Shown piece after piece: positions 31,445 to 39,780 of a DNA stretch of 64,000 bases (positions within the stretch are counted from its first letter, which is position 1; the number at the start of each line of letters is the position of its first letter). A program made the position numbers and the translations under genes. The stretch is from Anaerolineae bacterium (GTDB lineage: Bacteria; Chloroflexota; Anaerolineae; 4572-78; J111), in contig JAHDWA010000002.1 of assembly GCA_023382535.1 (NCBI GenBank), positions 124,001-188,000 on the forward strand, in the 5' to 3' direction. The notes below the pieces were generated by a model that worked only from the letters and a program-made list of their open reading frames with translations, was not told where the DNA came from and searched no databases.

Positions 31445-32710
31445 ATGAACGAAATCAAAACCCTTAGCTCTGCTCCATTTCCCTCAATCCAAGAGACACT
31501 CTCTTCAACTCGATCCATCTTTACTGCGGACACTGCGGGTGTCCGGCTATCCTCCTCCATCCCCTCCCCCTCGGGGAGGGGACAAGGGGTAGGGGACTTT
31601 GCCCAGGTTCTGGCTCAGGCCCAACAACCCGTAGCAGTCACACCCTCGAAAGCACCGGTAAATATCTGGCGGAGCCTTAACTTTCTGGCTACCCAGTCAG
31701 TAGCACCCGTCTCCTGGCCCTGGACGCAGAGCACCCTTGCCCTAAGCGAACCTTCTTTTAATAATGAAGCCTCCGCCGTTGAGTCCAGCCTTCCTACCGC
31801 CTTATCTACTGCGCCGCAGCTCGCCCTGGCCGACTACCCTCATCCGTCTGGCGATAATGGCCGGGGCATCCACTGGGTGCCGACGGTCAGCCAGACCCCT
31901 GAAACGGTAGATCGCCTGGTTGATGAAGCCGTGGCAATGGGTATGAAATGGGTTGTGTTTCTTAACGAAGGCGCCCAGGTCGGGGCCAATGATTACCTGG
32001 TTAAACGGCTGACCCAGTCCGGTATCGAGCCGGTAATGCGGGTTTACACGCCTGGCCTGACCCCGATCAATGGTGATTTGGAAGAAATGGTTAGCCATTA
32101 TACTGAGCTGGGGGTGCGCTACTTTCAACTTTACAATGAACCGAACTTAATGGTCGAAACGGGGGGCCAGTACCCCAACGTAGACCGGTATCTTGATCTG
32201 TGGGTACCGGCGGCGCGGCAGGTTATCGAGGCGGGCGGCTTGCCTGGCTTTGGCGCCCTCAGCCCGCAAGGGGAAATGGATGATCGAAGCTTTTTGAGCG
32301 AGGCCCTTATTAATCTTAAAGCCCGGGGACAGGCCGGTTTGTTGGGACGCTCATGGCTGGCCATGCATAACTATACCGGCCCGCGCCCCCTGAATGACCC
32401 CGATGGTTTCATGCGTTTTAAGCAGTACGATACCATCATCCGTTCGGCGCTGGGCCGCTCCCTGCCGATTATCGGCACGGAAGGCGGCACCCATATCACC
32501 GAACAGGTGCCGGAACAAAAACAGATTGAGATGGTAACCGGCGCTTACAATTACATGCGCCACCGCGAACCCTACAACTTCGCCTATACCTATTGGATTA
32601 TTGCCAACGGCCACGACGCCGCCTGGGACGAGCACGCGCTGCTTCGCCCCGGAGGTCCGACAGGTTTGGCCCAGGCTCTGAAGAAGATGAACGCGGGAGG
32701 AACGGTATGA
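31445..32710 (+). CDS. Clan GH-A glycosidase heading the flgC-fliE operon, no signal peptide
   Basis: Residues 1-125 are low-complexity with GVGDFAQVLAQAQ at 49-60, similar in style to N-termini of flagellar exported proteins (compare FliE GFGQML and FliK VFGQVL). Residues about 130-410 form a TIM-barrel-like domain with the clan GH-A acid/base in LYNEPN (E232) and a probable nucleophile in GTEGG (E346). No signal peptide or membrane segment is seen. I infer a wall-active or glycan-active enzyme exported by the flagellar apparatus, filling the FlgJ role, but substrate is unknown. It is coupled to flgC by ATGA. The same domain occurs twice more at 46310-49285. Confidence 0.8.
   Translation: MNEIKTLSSAPFPSIQETLSSTRSIFTADTAGVRLSSSIPSPSGRGQGVGDFAQVLAQAQQPVAVTPSKAPVNIWRSLNFLATQSVAPVSWPWTQSTLALSEPSFNNEASAVESSLPTALSTAPQLALADYPHPSGDNGRGIHWVPTVSQTPETVDRLVDEAVAMGMKWVVFLNEGAQVGANDYLVKRLTQSGIEPVMRVYTPGLTPINGDLEEMVSHYTELGVRYFQLYNEPNLMVETGGQYPNVDRYLDLWVPAARQVIEAGGLPGFGALSPQGEMDDRSFLSEALINLKARGQAGLLGRSWLAMHNYTGPRPLNDPDGFMRFKQYDTIIRSALGRSLPIIGTEGGTHITEQVPEQKQIEMVTGAYNYMRHREPYNFAYTYWIIANGHDAAWDEHALLRPGGPTGLAQALKKMNAGGTV
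31527..31582. repeat. Two adjacent perfect palindromes inside the glycosidase gene
   Basis: CGGACAC and GTGTCCG (31527-31533, 31539-31545) flank a 5-nt loop. TCCCCTCCCC and GGGGAGGGGA (31560-31569, 31573-31582) flank a 3-nt loop. The second is translated as part of a Ser/Pro/Gly stretch, as seen when an intergenic palindromic repeat lands in a coding region. Both lie in the disordered N-terminal part, where insertion would be tolerated. Confidence 0.75.
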
Positions 32711-33183
32711 GCGGCATTTTCTCCGCTTTTCGGATCGCGGCTTCAGCTCTTACGGCTCAACGCCTCCGGATGGATGTCATCGCCAACAATGTAGCCAACG
32801 TCGAGACGACGCGGACCGAGGCAGGCGGCCCTTACCAACGGCAGCAAGTTGTATTTGCTGCCAATCAAGTTGATACTTTTGCCTCTCGTCTTACCACTAC
32901 AGCTCAGGCCCCTACATTTCCTCTGGACAATGCCCAGGGTGAAACACAATTGGCCGGGGTACGTGTAGAGATCATCCTGACCGACGACGCCCCCGGCAAT
33001 CGTGTCTATGATCCCGACCATCCTGACGCGGACGCAGAAGGTTTCGTTGCTTACCCAAACGTTAATCTGGCCACCGAAATGACCGATATGCTGTCGGCCA
33101 CCCGCTCCTACGAAGCCAATGTGACCGTTTTCAATGCCCTCAAGGGAATGGCGCTCAAAGCCCTTGATATTGGACGTGGTTAA
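32707..33183 (+). CDS. flgC: Flagellar proximal rod protein FlgC
   Basis: Rod protein, 158 aa. N-terminus: FSAFRIAASALTAQRLRMDV and IANNVANVETTRT, the FlgC rod signature. C-terminus: EGFVAYPNVNLATEMTDMLS and ATRSYEANVTVFNALKGMAL, typical of FlgC. The ATG at 32707 overlaps the glycosidase stop and has GGAGG 6 nt upstream. Its usual partner flgB is not adjacent but ends the next operon at 40313. Confidence 0.95.
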   Translation: MSGIFSAFRIAASALTAQRLRMDVIANNVANVETTRTEAGGPYQRQQVVFAANQVDTFASRLTTTAQAPTFPLDNAQGETQLAGVRVEIILTDDAPGNRVYDPDHPDADAEGFVAYPNVNLATEMTDMLSATRSYEANVTVFNALKGMALKALDIGRG

Positions 33184-33197
33184 AGAAAAGGAAAAAT

Positions 33198-33509
33198 ATG
33201 CCGATTGATCCCATCACCAGCGTCAACCGTATTGGCCGCCTGACCGGCCCGGACGAAATTGGTAAAACCAGCCTGCCAGGCGCAGCCCCGGCTGGTTTTG
33301 GTCAAATGTTGAACAACGCTCTGAATCGTTTGAATCAAACGGAGAGCGCCGCCAACGACGCAGTTACCCGCCTGGCCGCCGGCGAAGATATAGATTTGCA
33401 TCAGGTCATGTTGACCATGCAAGAAGCCGACCTCTCCTTCCAATTGGCTTTGCAAATCCGCAACAAACTCGTTGAAGCCTACCAGGATGTAATGCGGATG
33501 CAGGTTTAG
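33198..33509 (+). CDS. fliE: Flagellar hook-basal body complex protein FliE
   Basis: Rod/MS-ring adaptor, first substrate of the export apparatus. The 103-aa protein has GFGQMLNNALNRLNQTESAA near residues 34-53, LAAGEDIDLHQVMLTMQEAD and LSFQLALQIRNKLVEAYQDV, ending VMRMQV, as in FliE. AAGGA precedes the ATG. It follows flgC by 14 nt. Confidence 0.95.
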   Translation: MPIDPITSVNRIGRLTGPDEIGKTSLPGAAPAGFGQMLNNALNRLNQTESAANDAVTRLAAGEDIDLHQVMLTMQEADLSFQLALQIRNKLVEAYQDVMRMQV

Positions 33510-33550
33510 CCGCCTCTTTGACAAATTCCCCATCGTAAACTAAAACGCAC

Positions 33551-35212
33551 ATGACTCAAGCCATTACTTCTCTCAATCAAACCAAATTAGGGGACGTTTG
33601 GGGCCACTTAAGTCTAACCCGAAAGGTCAGCCTGGCTGCCCTGCTTGTAGCCGCTGTCACCGGGCTGGTTTTATTAAGCACCTGGGTCCAAACCCCCGAC
33701 TATGCCGCCGCCTTCACCGACTTGCAGGCCGAAGACGGCGCGGCTATTGTCGAGTATCTTAAGGAAAATAGCATTCCTTATGAAGTGACAAACAATGGCC
33801 AGAGCATTCGTGTGCCAGCCAGCCAGGTCCATGAAGTCCGCCTGGCGCTGGCCGGCCAGGGCTTGCCGGGTAAAGGGACGGTTGGTTTTGAACTGTTCGA
33901 CACTCCCAGCCTGGGCATGACCGACTTTACCCAGCAAATCAACTACCAACGCGCTCTGGAAGGGGAGTTGGCCCGGACGATTAGCAGCCTTTCAGCAGTC
34001 CAATCGGCGCGGGTCCACATTGTTATCCCGCAGCAGACGCTGTTCAGCGATGAGGAAAAACAGACGACGGCCTCGGTTGTCGTGGAATTGAAACCCGGCC
34101 AGCAGTTGAGCCGAGAGCAGGTCCAGGCGATTAGTCATCTGGTTTCCAGCGCGGTGGAGGGTCTCAAGCCCGCCAATCTGACCATTGTGGACATGGATGG
34201 CAATATGCTGGCCAATGGCAGCGACACCACCGGTTCGGCCTCCCTTGTACTCACCGCCACTCAACTGGAAGCCCAGCACAATTTTGAAAGAAATCTGGAG
34301 CGGCGGATCGAAGGGATGCTGCAAAACGTGTTAGGCCCTAACCGGGCGGTCGTGGGTGTGGCAGCCGTGATGAATTGGGACCAGGTAGAAACCGAAAGCG
34401 AAACTTACCAACCGGGCCCGGAGGGGAGTGTCATCCGCAGCTCCCGCTACATCACCGAAACCCAGGCGGCAGGCGATAACGCTGCTGCCGGAATTCCAGG
34501 CACAGCCAGTAACATTCCTGATGCGGCCTCAACCTACCAAACTGCTATCTCGGGGACGAATGGCAGCGGCTATGCCCGGACTGATTTGACCACAAATTAT
34601 GAAGTCTCACGCTCCGTTTCTCATATCAAGCCGGCCACCGGGAAATTAGAGCACCTGTCGGTTTCAGTGATGGTAGACAATATTACCGATACGGTCACGC
34701 TCAATGCCATCCAGCAAGCCACCATCGCCGCTGCCGGGATTGACCAGGCGCGGGGCGATGTGCTGACGGTGAGCAGTGTGCCGTTTGACCGAAGCCTGGA
34801 CCTCGAGCAGCAAGCCACCCTGGCATCGGCCCAACAGCAGGAGTTTTATCTCAAGCTGGCCCAATGGGGGGCAGTGGCGATAGCCTTGTTGTCGCTCCTC
34901 TTTGTTGGACGCGGCATCCAGCGCCATCTACATCCTCCACCTCTGGTAGAAACAATCACACCCCAGCTAACGGTTCCAACCGACCCGCGGACGGTTCTGC
35001 TCCAGGAAGTAAGCCGGGCAGGTGGGTTAGGGGAGGACGACAAAACACTTGGTCTGGAACCAATTGGCCCGCCCACCTTTGACAGCAAACAACAGGCCGC
35101 TTCTGAAAAAGCGCAAATGTTGCGCCAGTTGCAGTTAATGGCTAAAAATCGTCCAGAAACCCTGGCCCAAATTATCGAATTCTGGATTACTGAAGACGGG
35201 AATAAACAATGA
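33551..35212 (+). CDS. fliF: Flagellar MS-ring protein FliF
   Basis: Forms the MS ring in the membrane. Two membrane helices (about 30-47 and 440-460) flank the ring-building motifs: YAAAFTDLQAEDGAAIVEYL, AGQGLPGKGTVGFELFD, QINYQRALEGELARTISSLS, ARVHIVIPQQTLFSDEEKQT, then ASVVVELKPGQQLSREQVQA. The C-terminus carries the FliG-binding tail. The length (553 aa) is usual. It overlaps fliG by ATGA. Confidence 0.97.
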   Translation: MTQAITSLNQTKLGDVWGHLSLTRKVSLAALLVAAVTGLVLLSTWVQTPDYAAAFTDLQAEDGAAIVEYLKENSIPYEVTNNGQSIRVPASQVHEVRLALAGQGLPGKGTVGFELFDTPSLGMTDFTQQINYQRALEGELARTISSLSAVQSARVHIVIPQQTLFSDEEKQTTASVVVELKPGQQLSREQVQAISHLVSSAVEGLKPANLTIVDMDGNMLANGSDTTGSASLVLTATQLEAQHNFERNLERRIEGMLQNVLGPNRAVVGVAAVMNWDQVETESETYQPGPEGSVIRSSRYITETQAAGDNAAAGIPGTASNIPDAASTYQTAISGTNGSGYARTDLTTNYEVSRSVSHIKPATGKLEHLSVSVMVDNITDTVTLNAIQQATIAAAGIDQARGDVLTVSSVPFDRSLDLEQQATLASAQQQEFYLKLAQWGAVAIALLSLLFVGRGIQRHLHPPPLVETITPQLTVPTDPRTVLLQEVSRAGGLGEDDKTLGLEPIGPPTFDSKQQAASEKAQMLRQLQLMAKNRPETLAQIIEFWITEDGNKQ

Positions 35213-36216
35213 GCGAACTCGATATGACCGGGCGGCAAAAAGCGGCTGCCCTTCTCATCACCTTAGGTCCAGAAGCCGCTTCATATATCATGAAGCACTT
35301 TGACGATGACGAAATTGAACAGTTGACCCTGGAAATCTTTAATATGGGTTCTGTGCCGGGGGCCGTGAAGGAAACGTTGCTCCAGGAGTGCTACCACATG
35401 TCTTTTGTCAGCGAAGGGGTGGCCTCGGGCGGCGTGGAATATGCGCGCGATATCCTATCACGGGCGTTGGGCAGCCAAAAGGCGGTGGAGTTTATGGAGC
35501 GGGTGCGGCTGCGCACCCAGGGCGCTCCTTTCGATTTTCTTGACGGGGCTGACCCTGCGCAGTTAGCCAATGCCTTAAAGAATGAACATCCGCAGATTAT
35601 CGCCCTGATTGTCTCTCATCTCAAGGCGACGAAAGCAGCCGCCGTTATCTCTAACCTGGATGAACAGCGGCAGGGTGAAGTTGCCAACCGCGTCGCCGTG
35701 ATGGATCGGGTCTTACCCGATGTGATTAAAACTGTGGAAGCCGGCATGAAAGGCAAGTTATCGTCACTCATCACCCAGGATTATGCCACCAGCGGCGGGG
35801 TGTCCTCCCTGGTCAGTATCCTGCACCAGGTGGATCGCGGAACTGAAAAAGTCATCATGGATGCGCTGGATGAAAAGCATCCCCAACTGGCCGAAGAAGT
35901 CCGCCAGAAGATGTTCGTCTTTGAGAATATTATTACTCTTGACGACCGGGCCATCCAGCGTATTTTGCGTGAGGTAAACAACAAAGATTTGATTTTAGCC
36001 CTCAAAGGCGCCAGCGAAGAGGTGCGGCAACTCATCTTCCGCAACCTGTCGAAACGGGCGGCCGAAGTGCTCAAGGAAGATCTGAGCATGAGCGGTCCTG
36101 TCCGGCTGCGCAATGTGGAAGAAGCTCAACAACGAATAGTCAATGTCATCCGGCAACTGGAAGCCGCGGAACAGATTGTTATCTCCCGCGGCGGTGAAGA
36201 CGAGATTATCTCCTGA
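35209..36216 (+). CDS. fliG: Flagellar motor switch protein FliG
   Basis: Rotor protein that meets the stator. The N-terminal domain starts LDMTGRQKAAALLITLGPEA. The middle domain has the EHPQ motif (LKNEHPQIIALIVSHLK). The C-terminal torque helix includes FVFENIITLDDRAIQRILRE, with charged residues that face MotA. 335 aa is the standard size. Co-translated with fliF. Confidence 0.97.
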   Translation: MSELDMTGRQKAAALLITLGPEAASYIMKHFDDDEIEQLTLEIFNMGSVPGAVKETLLQECYHMSFVSEGVASGGVEYARDILSRALGSQKAVEFMERVRLRTQGAPFDFLDGADPAQLANALKNEHPQIIALIVSHLKATKAAAVISNLDEQRQGEVANRVAVMDRVLPDVIKTVEAGMKGKLSSLITQDYATSGGVSSLVSILHQVDRGTEKVIMDALDEKHPQLAEEVRQKMFVFENIITLDDRAIQRILREVNNKDLILALKGASEEVRQLIFRNLSKRAAEVLKEDLSMSGPVRLRNVEEAQQRIVNVIRQLEAAEQIVISRGGEDEIIS

Positions 36217-36220
36217 ACCT

Positions 36221-36952
36221 ATGTCCAGAATATTTAAATCGGTTAATTTTGCCTCCGAACACAGCGTGACTCTGGATACCCCCAAGCTAAGAATGCCTCC
36301 GCCTCCCCAATTTGATCAGGACGAGGCGTTGGATGCGGTGGCAATCCCTTCCTCCGCTGCGCATGAACCGGCTAACCCTGATCCGGCATCGGCAGACTTG
36401 CTGCTGGAGGCGCAAAAGCATGTCGAGATGATGCTTAGCCAGGCCCAGGTACAAGTGACCGCCTGGCAGGAAGAAGCTCACCAGGCCGGCTGGGAAGCCG
36501 GTTATACGGAAGCGCGCCAGGCGCTTGAGGCTGAATTGTCTGAGGCCCTGGCCTCGGCCCGGCGCCTGGCTGAAGCAGCAGCGGCAGCTCACGAGCAGTT
36601 TTTGCGGGATAATCAGGCCGAACTGGGCCGGTTAGCCGTAGCCGTGGCCGAAAAAATCATTGGCAAAGAGTTAGCCCTGAATCCCAAAACTATCACCGAC
36701 ATCGTGGCCACTGCGATCCGGGCGGCCAGTATCAGAGGGGCTTGCCGCATTCGGGTCAATCCAAAAGATTATGAGGTTATCGAGCCGTACTGGAATGCAG
36801 TCCCCTCATTACAACCCCCTGGGTATGCCTGGGAATTGGCGCCTGATCCCCGGGTTAATCCGGGCGGCTGCCTGATTGAGGTAGGCGGCGGCACCATTGA
36901 CGCTCAACTGGAGACCCAATTAGAGCAGGCCGCCCTGGCCCTGCAAAGCTGA
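36221..36952 (+). CDS. fliH: Flagellar export stator protein FliH
   Basis: Peripheral stalk of the export ATPase. The 243-aa protein has a Glu/Ala-rich coiled-coil centre (AEDL-like AQVQVTAWQEEAHQAGWEAG, then ARQALEAELSEALASARRLA). The FliH/YscL C-terminal domain follows: AVAVAEKIIGKELALNPKTI, IRVNPKDYEVIEPYW, DPRVNPGGCLIEVGGGTIDA. ATG 36221 lies 4 nt after the fliG stop. FliI, its partner, is in the next operon. Confidence 0.93.
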   Translation: MSRIFKSVNFASEHSVTLDTPKLRMPPPPQFDQDEALDAVAIPSSAAHEPANPDPASADLLLEAQKHVEMMLSQAQVQVTAWQEEAHQAGWEAGYTEARQALEAELSEALASARRLAEAAAAAHEQFLRDNQAELGRLAVAVAEKIIGKELALNPKTITDIVATAIRAASIRGACRIRVNPKDYEVIEPYWNAVPSLQPPGYAWELAPDPRVNPGGCLIEVGGGTIDAQLETQLEQAALALQS

Positions 36953-36972
36953 TACCCTGCCCGGCCCATCTC

Positions 36973-37038
36973 TTTATCCATTCTTTACTTGCCCTTGACG
37001 TCCCGTTTACTGACATTCCCGGCCTAATCAAGTATCAT
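36973..37038 (+). promoter_or_regulatory. Four-repeat flagellar operator and promoter of phosphoesterase-fliI operon
   Basis: Plus strand: TTTAT (36973), TTTAC (36984), TTGAC (36995), TTTAC followed by TG (37006-37012), 11-bp period. After 18 nt comes AGTATCAT; the -10 hexamer TATCAT (37033-37038) has the same register but, unlike the other five copies, lacks the upstream TG. The leader is about 66 nt. It starts 20 nt after the fliH stop. Confidence 0.72.
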
Positions 37039-37110
37039 CAGGTTATAAATTTGTCTCAACAATCCGTCGTTTATTGGCTTCACCCAGCCGCAACTCACCC
37101 ACAATAACCT

Positions 37111-37959
37111 ATGACAAAACTCGCCGTGCTATCTGATATTCATGGTAACAGTATTGCCCTTAAAGCCGTACTTGCCGACGTGGCGAAGCAGGGCGGGGTG
37201 GATTACGTGATTGTACTTGGCGATTTGGCTGTTTTCGGGCCGGATCCTTTAGGTGTGCTCATGCTGCTCCAGGAGTATGGCTTCATCTACCACCTCTGCG
37301 GCAATACCGACCGCTACCTGGTGGAGGGAAAATATCCCGGTCACCCGAATGGTCAGGACTGGCAGTCACAAGTCCTGTCCAGTTTTCCCTGGACGGCCGA
37401 GGTCTTGGGCCAAACGGGGTTACAATTCCTGGCCCAACTACCCTCCCAGCAGTTGCTTCGCTTTAGCCCGAACCATGCCATTCTGGCCGTGCATGGCTCC
37501 CCGCGCAGCGACGAAGAAAATATCCGGCCCGGCACTCCCGATTTTGAACTGGCCGCTATGCTGGATATTCCCCTGACTCCTTCCGGGCAAGAAGCTGAAG
37601 GGCAGTACAATTTGTTGCTCTGCGCCCATACCCATGTTCCGGTTGATCGAAAACTTGGCAGGCGGCGGATTATGAACACCGGCAGTGTGGGTCTACCCTT
37701 TGACGGTGACCCGCGCGCCTGTTACGTTTTGCTGCACTTGCAGCCGCAAGGCGGCTATCAGGCCGAGTTCCGGCGGGTGAGTTATGATCTGGAAAGAGTT
37801 ATCGCCCAATTGAAAGCGGCTGACCATCCTACGGCTGACATCTCGGCCTATAACCTGCGGACAGCCCGGCCTCTCAGCCACGACCTTATTTACCCTGCGC
37901 GCATGCGCGGCGGCTTAAACCCACAAGCACAGAGCTTGGTCCAGGAATATCAAGCTTAA
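37111..37959 (+). CDS. Metallophosphoesterase at the head of the fliI operon
   Basis: Calcineurin-like YfcE/MJ0936-type phosphoesterase, 282 aa. All metal-binding motifs are visible: SDIHGN (D, H), LGDLAVFGPDP, CGNTDRYL, AVHGSPRS, and CAHTHVP. The family hydrolyses phosphodiesters or phosphomonoesters, with cyclic nucleotides among known substrates. It stands between fliH and fliI, 14 nt before fliI, and shares their repeat-box promoter. A signalling role, for instance on cAMP from the nearby cyclase, is only inference. Confidence 0.88.
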   Translation: MTKLAVLSDIHGNSIALKAVLADVAKQGGVDYVIVLGDLAVFGPDPLGVLMLLQEYGFIYHLCGNTDRYLVEGKYPGHPNGQDWQSQVLSSFPWTAEVLGQTGLQFLAQLPSQQLLRFSPNHAILAVHGSPRSDEENIRPGTPDFELAAMLDIPLTPSGQEAEGQYNLLLCAHTHVPVDRKLGRRRIMNTGSVGLPFDGDPRACYVLLHLQPQGGYQAEFRRVSYDLERVIAQLKAADHPTADISAYNLRTARPLSHDLIYPARMRGGLNPQAQSLVQEYQA

Positions 37960-37973
37960 CCGTTGAGCCGATA

Positions 37974-39296
37974 ATGGTCACTGTTAACTGGGAAGCGTAT
38001 CACCAAAAGCTCGCCAGGGCCGCCACCCTCGTCAAGCGCGGCCGTGTCACTCAAGTCATCGGTCTGACCATCGAAGCCCAGGGCTTGAATGCTCAAGTGG
38101 GCGAACTCTGTTACATCATTTCCGAAGAATGGCAGACCGAAATACCGGCCGAGGTGATGGGCTTCCGCGACGAGCGCACCCTGCTGATGCCGCTCGGCGA
38201 AATGCGGGGAATTGGGCCTGGCAGCGCCGTGCGAGCGACCGGCTCATATTTGAGCGTTCCGGTCGGCGATTCCCTGCTGGGCCGGGTTTTGGATGGCTTA
38301 GGCCAGCCGCTGGATGGCAAAGGCCCCATTTTTTGTCCCACCAGTTACTCTGTCGCCGGCGCTGCGCCGCCACCTTTGGGCCGTATCCCAATCGGCCAAC
38401 CCCTGGAAACCGGCGTGCGGGCCATTGACGCCTTCCTGACGGTCGGCAAAGGGCAGCGTATGGGTATTTTTGCCGGCAGCGGCGTGGGCAAGAGCACCAC
38501 GATGGGCATGATTGCCCGCCACGCCCGGGCGGATGTCAGCGTGATCGCCCTCATCGGCGAGCGAGGCCGGGAAGTCCAGGAATTTATTCAGCGCGACCTG
38601 GGGCCGGAAGGGTTAGCCCGCTCCGTGGTGGTGGTTTCCACCAGCGACCAGCCGGCCCTCGTCCGGCTGAAAGGAGCCTGGGTCGCCACGGCCATTGCCG
38701 AATATTTCCGGGATCAGGGCCGGGATGTCACTTTTCTGATGGACTCGGTAACCCGTTTTGCCATGGCCCAGCGCGAGATTGGTCTGGCTATTGGCGAGCC
38801 GCCGGCGATGAAAGGGTACACCCCCTCTGTCTTTGCCTTGCTCCCGAAATTGATGGAGCGCACCGGCACCAGCGAACACGGCACGATTACCGGTTTTTAT
38901 ACCGTCCTGGTAGAAGGCGATGACCTGACCGAACCGATCACCGACGCCGTCCGCTCCATTCTCGACGGGCACATTGTGCTGTCGCGGGAATTGGCCACGC
39001 AGAACCATTACCCGGCCGTGGACGTGCTGGAGAGCATCAGCCGGGTCATGCCGGCCATCACCGACTCAACTCATCGCGCCGCCGCCGCCCGCCTGCGTGA
39101 TTTGCTGGCGACCTACCACAAGGCCAGCGATTTGATCAATATTGGCGCGTACGTGGCTGGTTCCAATCCGGCTATTGACCAGGCGATTGCCTTAATGCCC
39201 TCTCTCCTGGATTTTTTGCGCCAGGATGCCCACGCGCCCACGCTTTACTCTGAAACCTTAAACCGGCTGCAATCCATCAGTAAGGCCGAATTTTAG
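37974..39296 (+). CDS. fliI: Flagellar export ATPase FliI
   Basis: Hexameric ATPase that helps feed substrates into the export gate. P-loop GSGVGKS at 168-174, Walker B region VTFLMDSVTRFAMAQREIGL, and the type III signature GEPPAMKGYTPSVFALLPKL. 440 aa is standard. The ATG lies within GCCGATAATGG, an accidental likeness to a sigma-28 -10 box. FliJ follows. Confidence 0.97.
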   Translation: MVTVNWEAYHQKLARAATLVKRGRVTQVIGLTIEAQGLNAQVGELCYIISEEWQTEIPAEVMGFRDERTLLMPLGEMRGIGPGSAVRATGSYLSVPVGDSLLGRVLDGLGQPLDGKGPIFCPTSYSVAGAAPPPLGRIPIGQPLETGVRAIDAFLTVGKGQRMGIFAGSGVGKSTTMGMIARHARADVSVIALIGERGREVQEFIQRDLGPEGLARSVVVVSTSDQPALVRLKGAWVATAIAEYFRDQGRDVTFLMDSVTRFAMAQREIGLAIGEPPAMKGYTPSVFALLPKLMERTGTSEHGTITGFYTVLVEGDDLTEPITDAVRSILDGHIVLSRELATQNHYPAVDVLESISRVMPAITDSTHRAAAARLRDLLATYHKASDLINIGAYVAGSNPAIDQAIALMPSLLDFLRQDAHAPTLYSETLNRLQSISKAEF

Positions 39297-39318
39297 TCAG
39301 CGAGGAAAAAGTTAACTT

Positions 39319-39780
39319 ATGTCCGGTTTAGAAGAATTTCGCTTACAACCTGTACTCAACCTCAAGTCAAATCTGGCCGACACTCTCGAAGTCGAATTTG
39401 CCCACCTGAAAATGGCTCATCAAGAAGAAGTGACCCGCCTGGAGAAACTTCAGCGCCGCAAAACCGAGGAAATGGAGGTTTTGAGCCGGCAGCAGCAAAA
39501 CGGCCCGCTCGACTGCTGCTCCATCGAACTGAGCCAGCAGTATCTCCAAACCCTGGCCGAACACGAAAGCATCCAGACCGCCCGTGTTAAAGAAGCCGAG
39601 CGCCAGGTGGAAACCAAACGCGAGGAACTGGTCAAGATGGTGCAGGACCAGAAAACCCTGGAAAAGCTGCGCGATCAACACGTGGCCAGGCAGCGCCAGG
39701 TTTTGCAGCATCGCGAAGCCAATATGGTTGACGACCTTGTCACCACCCGTTACACCCGGAAAGGTAAACCTGATGCTTGA
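39319..39780 (+). CDS. fliJ: Flagellar export protein FliJ
   Basis: Coiled-coil stalk of the export ATPase. The 153-aa protein is almost wholly helical with charged heptads (EFRLQPVLNLKSNLADTLEV at the start, KEAERQVETKREELVKMVQD near 90-110). This start, with residues resembling FRLQ-VLxxK, is typical of FliJ. It follows fliI by 22 nt and overlaps the next gene by 8 nt. Confidence 0.9.
   Translation: MSGLEEFRLQPVLNLKSNLADTLEVEFAHLKMAHQEEVTRLEKLQRRKTEEMEVLSRQQQNGPLDCCSIELSQQYLQTLAEHESIQTARVKEAERQVETKREELVKMVQDQKTLEKLRDQHVARQRQVLQHREANMVDDLVTTRYTRKGKPDA

Noticed and set aside
32593..32706. Upstream extension of flgC
   Set aside because: It is an out-of-frame reading of the glycosidase end. 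The true start at 32707 has GGAGG and the rod signature begins there.
37966..37979. GCCGATAA just before fliI, like a sigma-28 -10 box
   Set aside because: No TAAA-type box lies 11 nt upstream, and the sequence spans the fliI start codon, so a promoter here would give no leader. Chance match.
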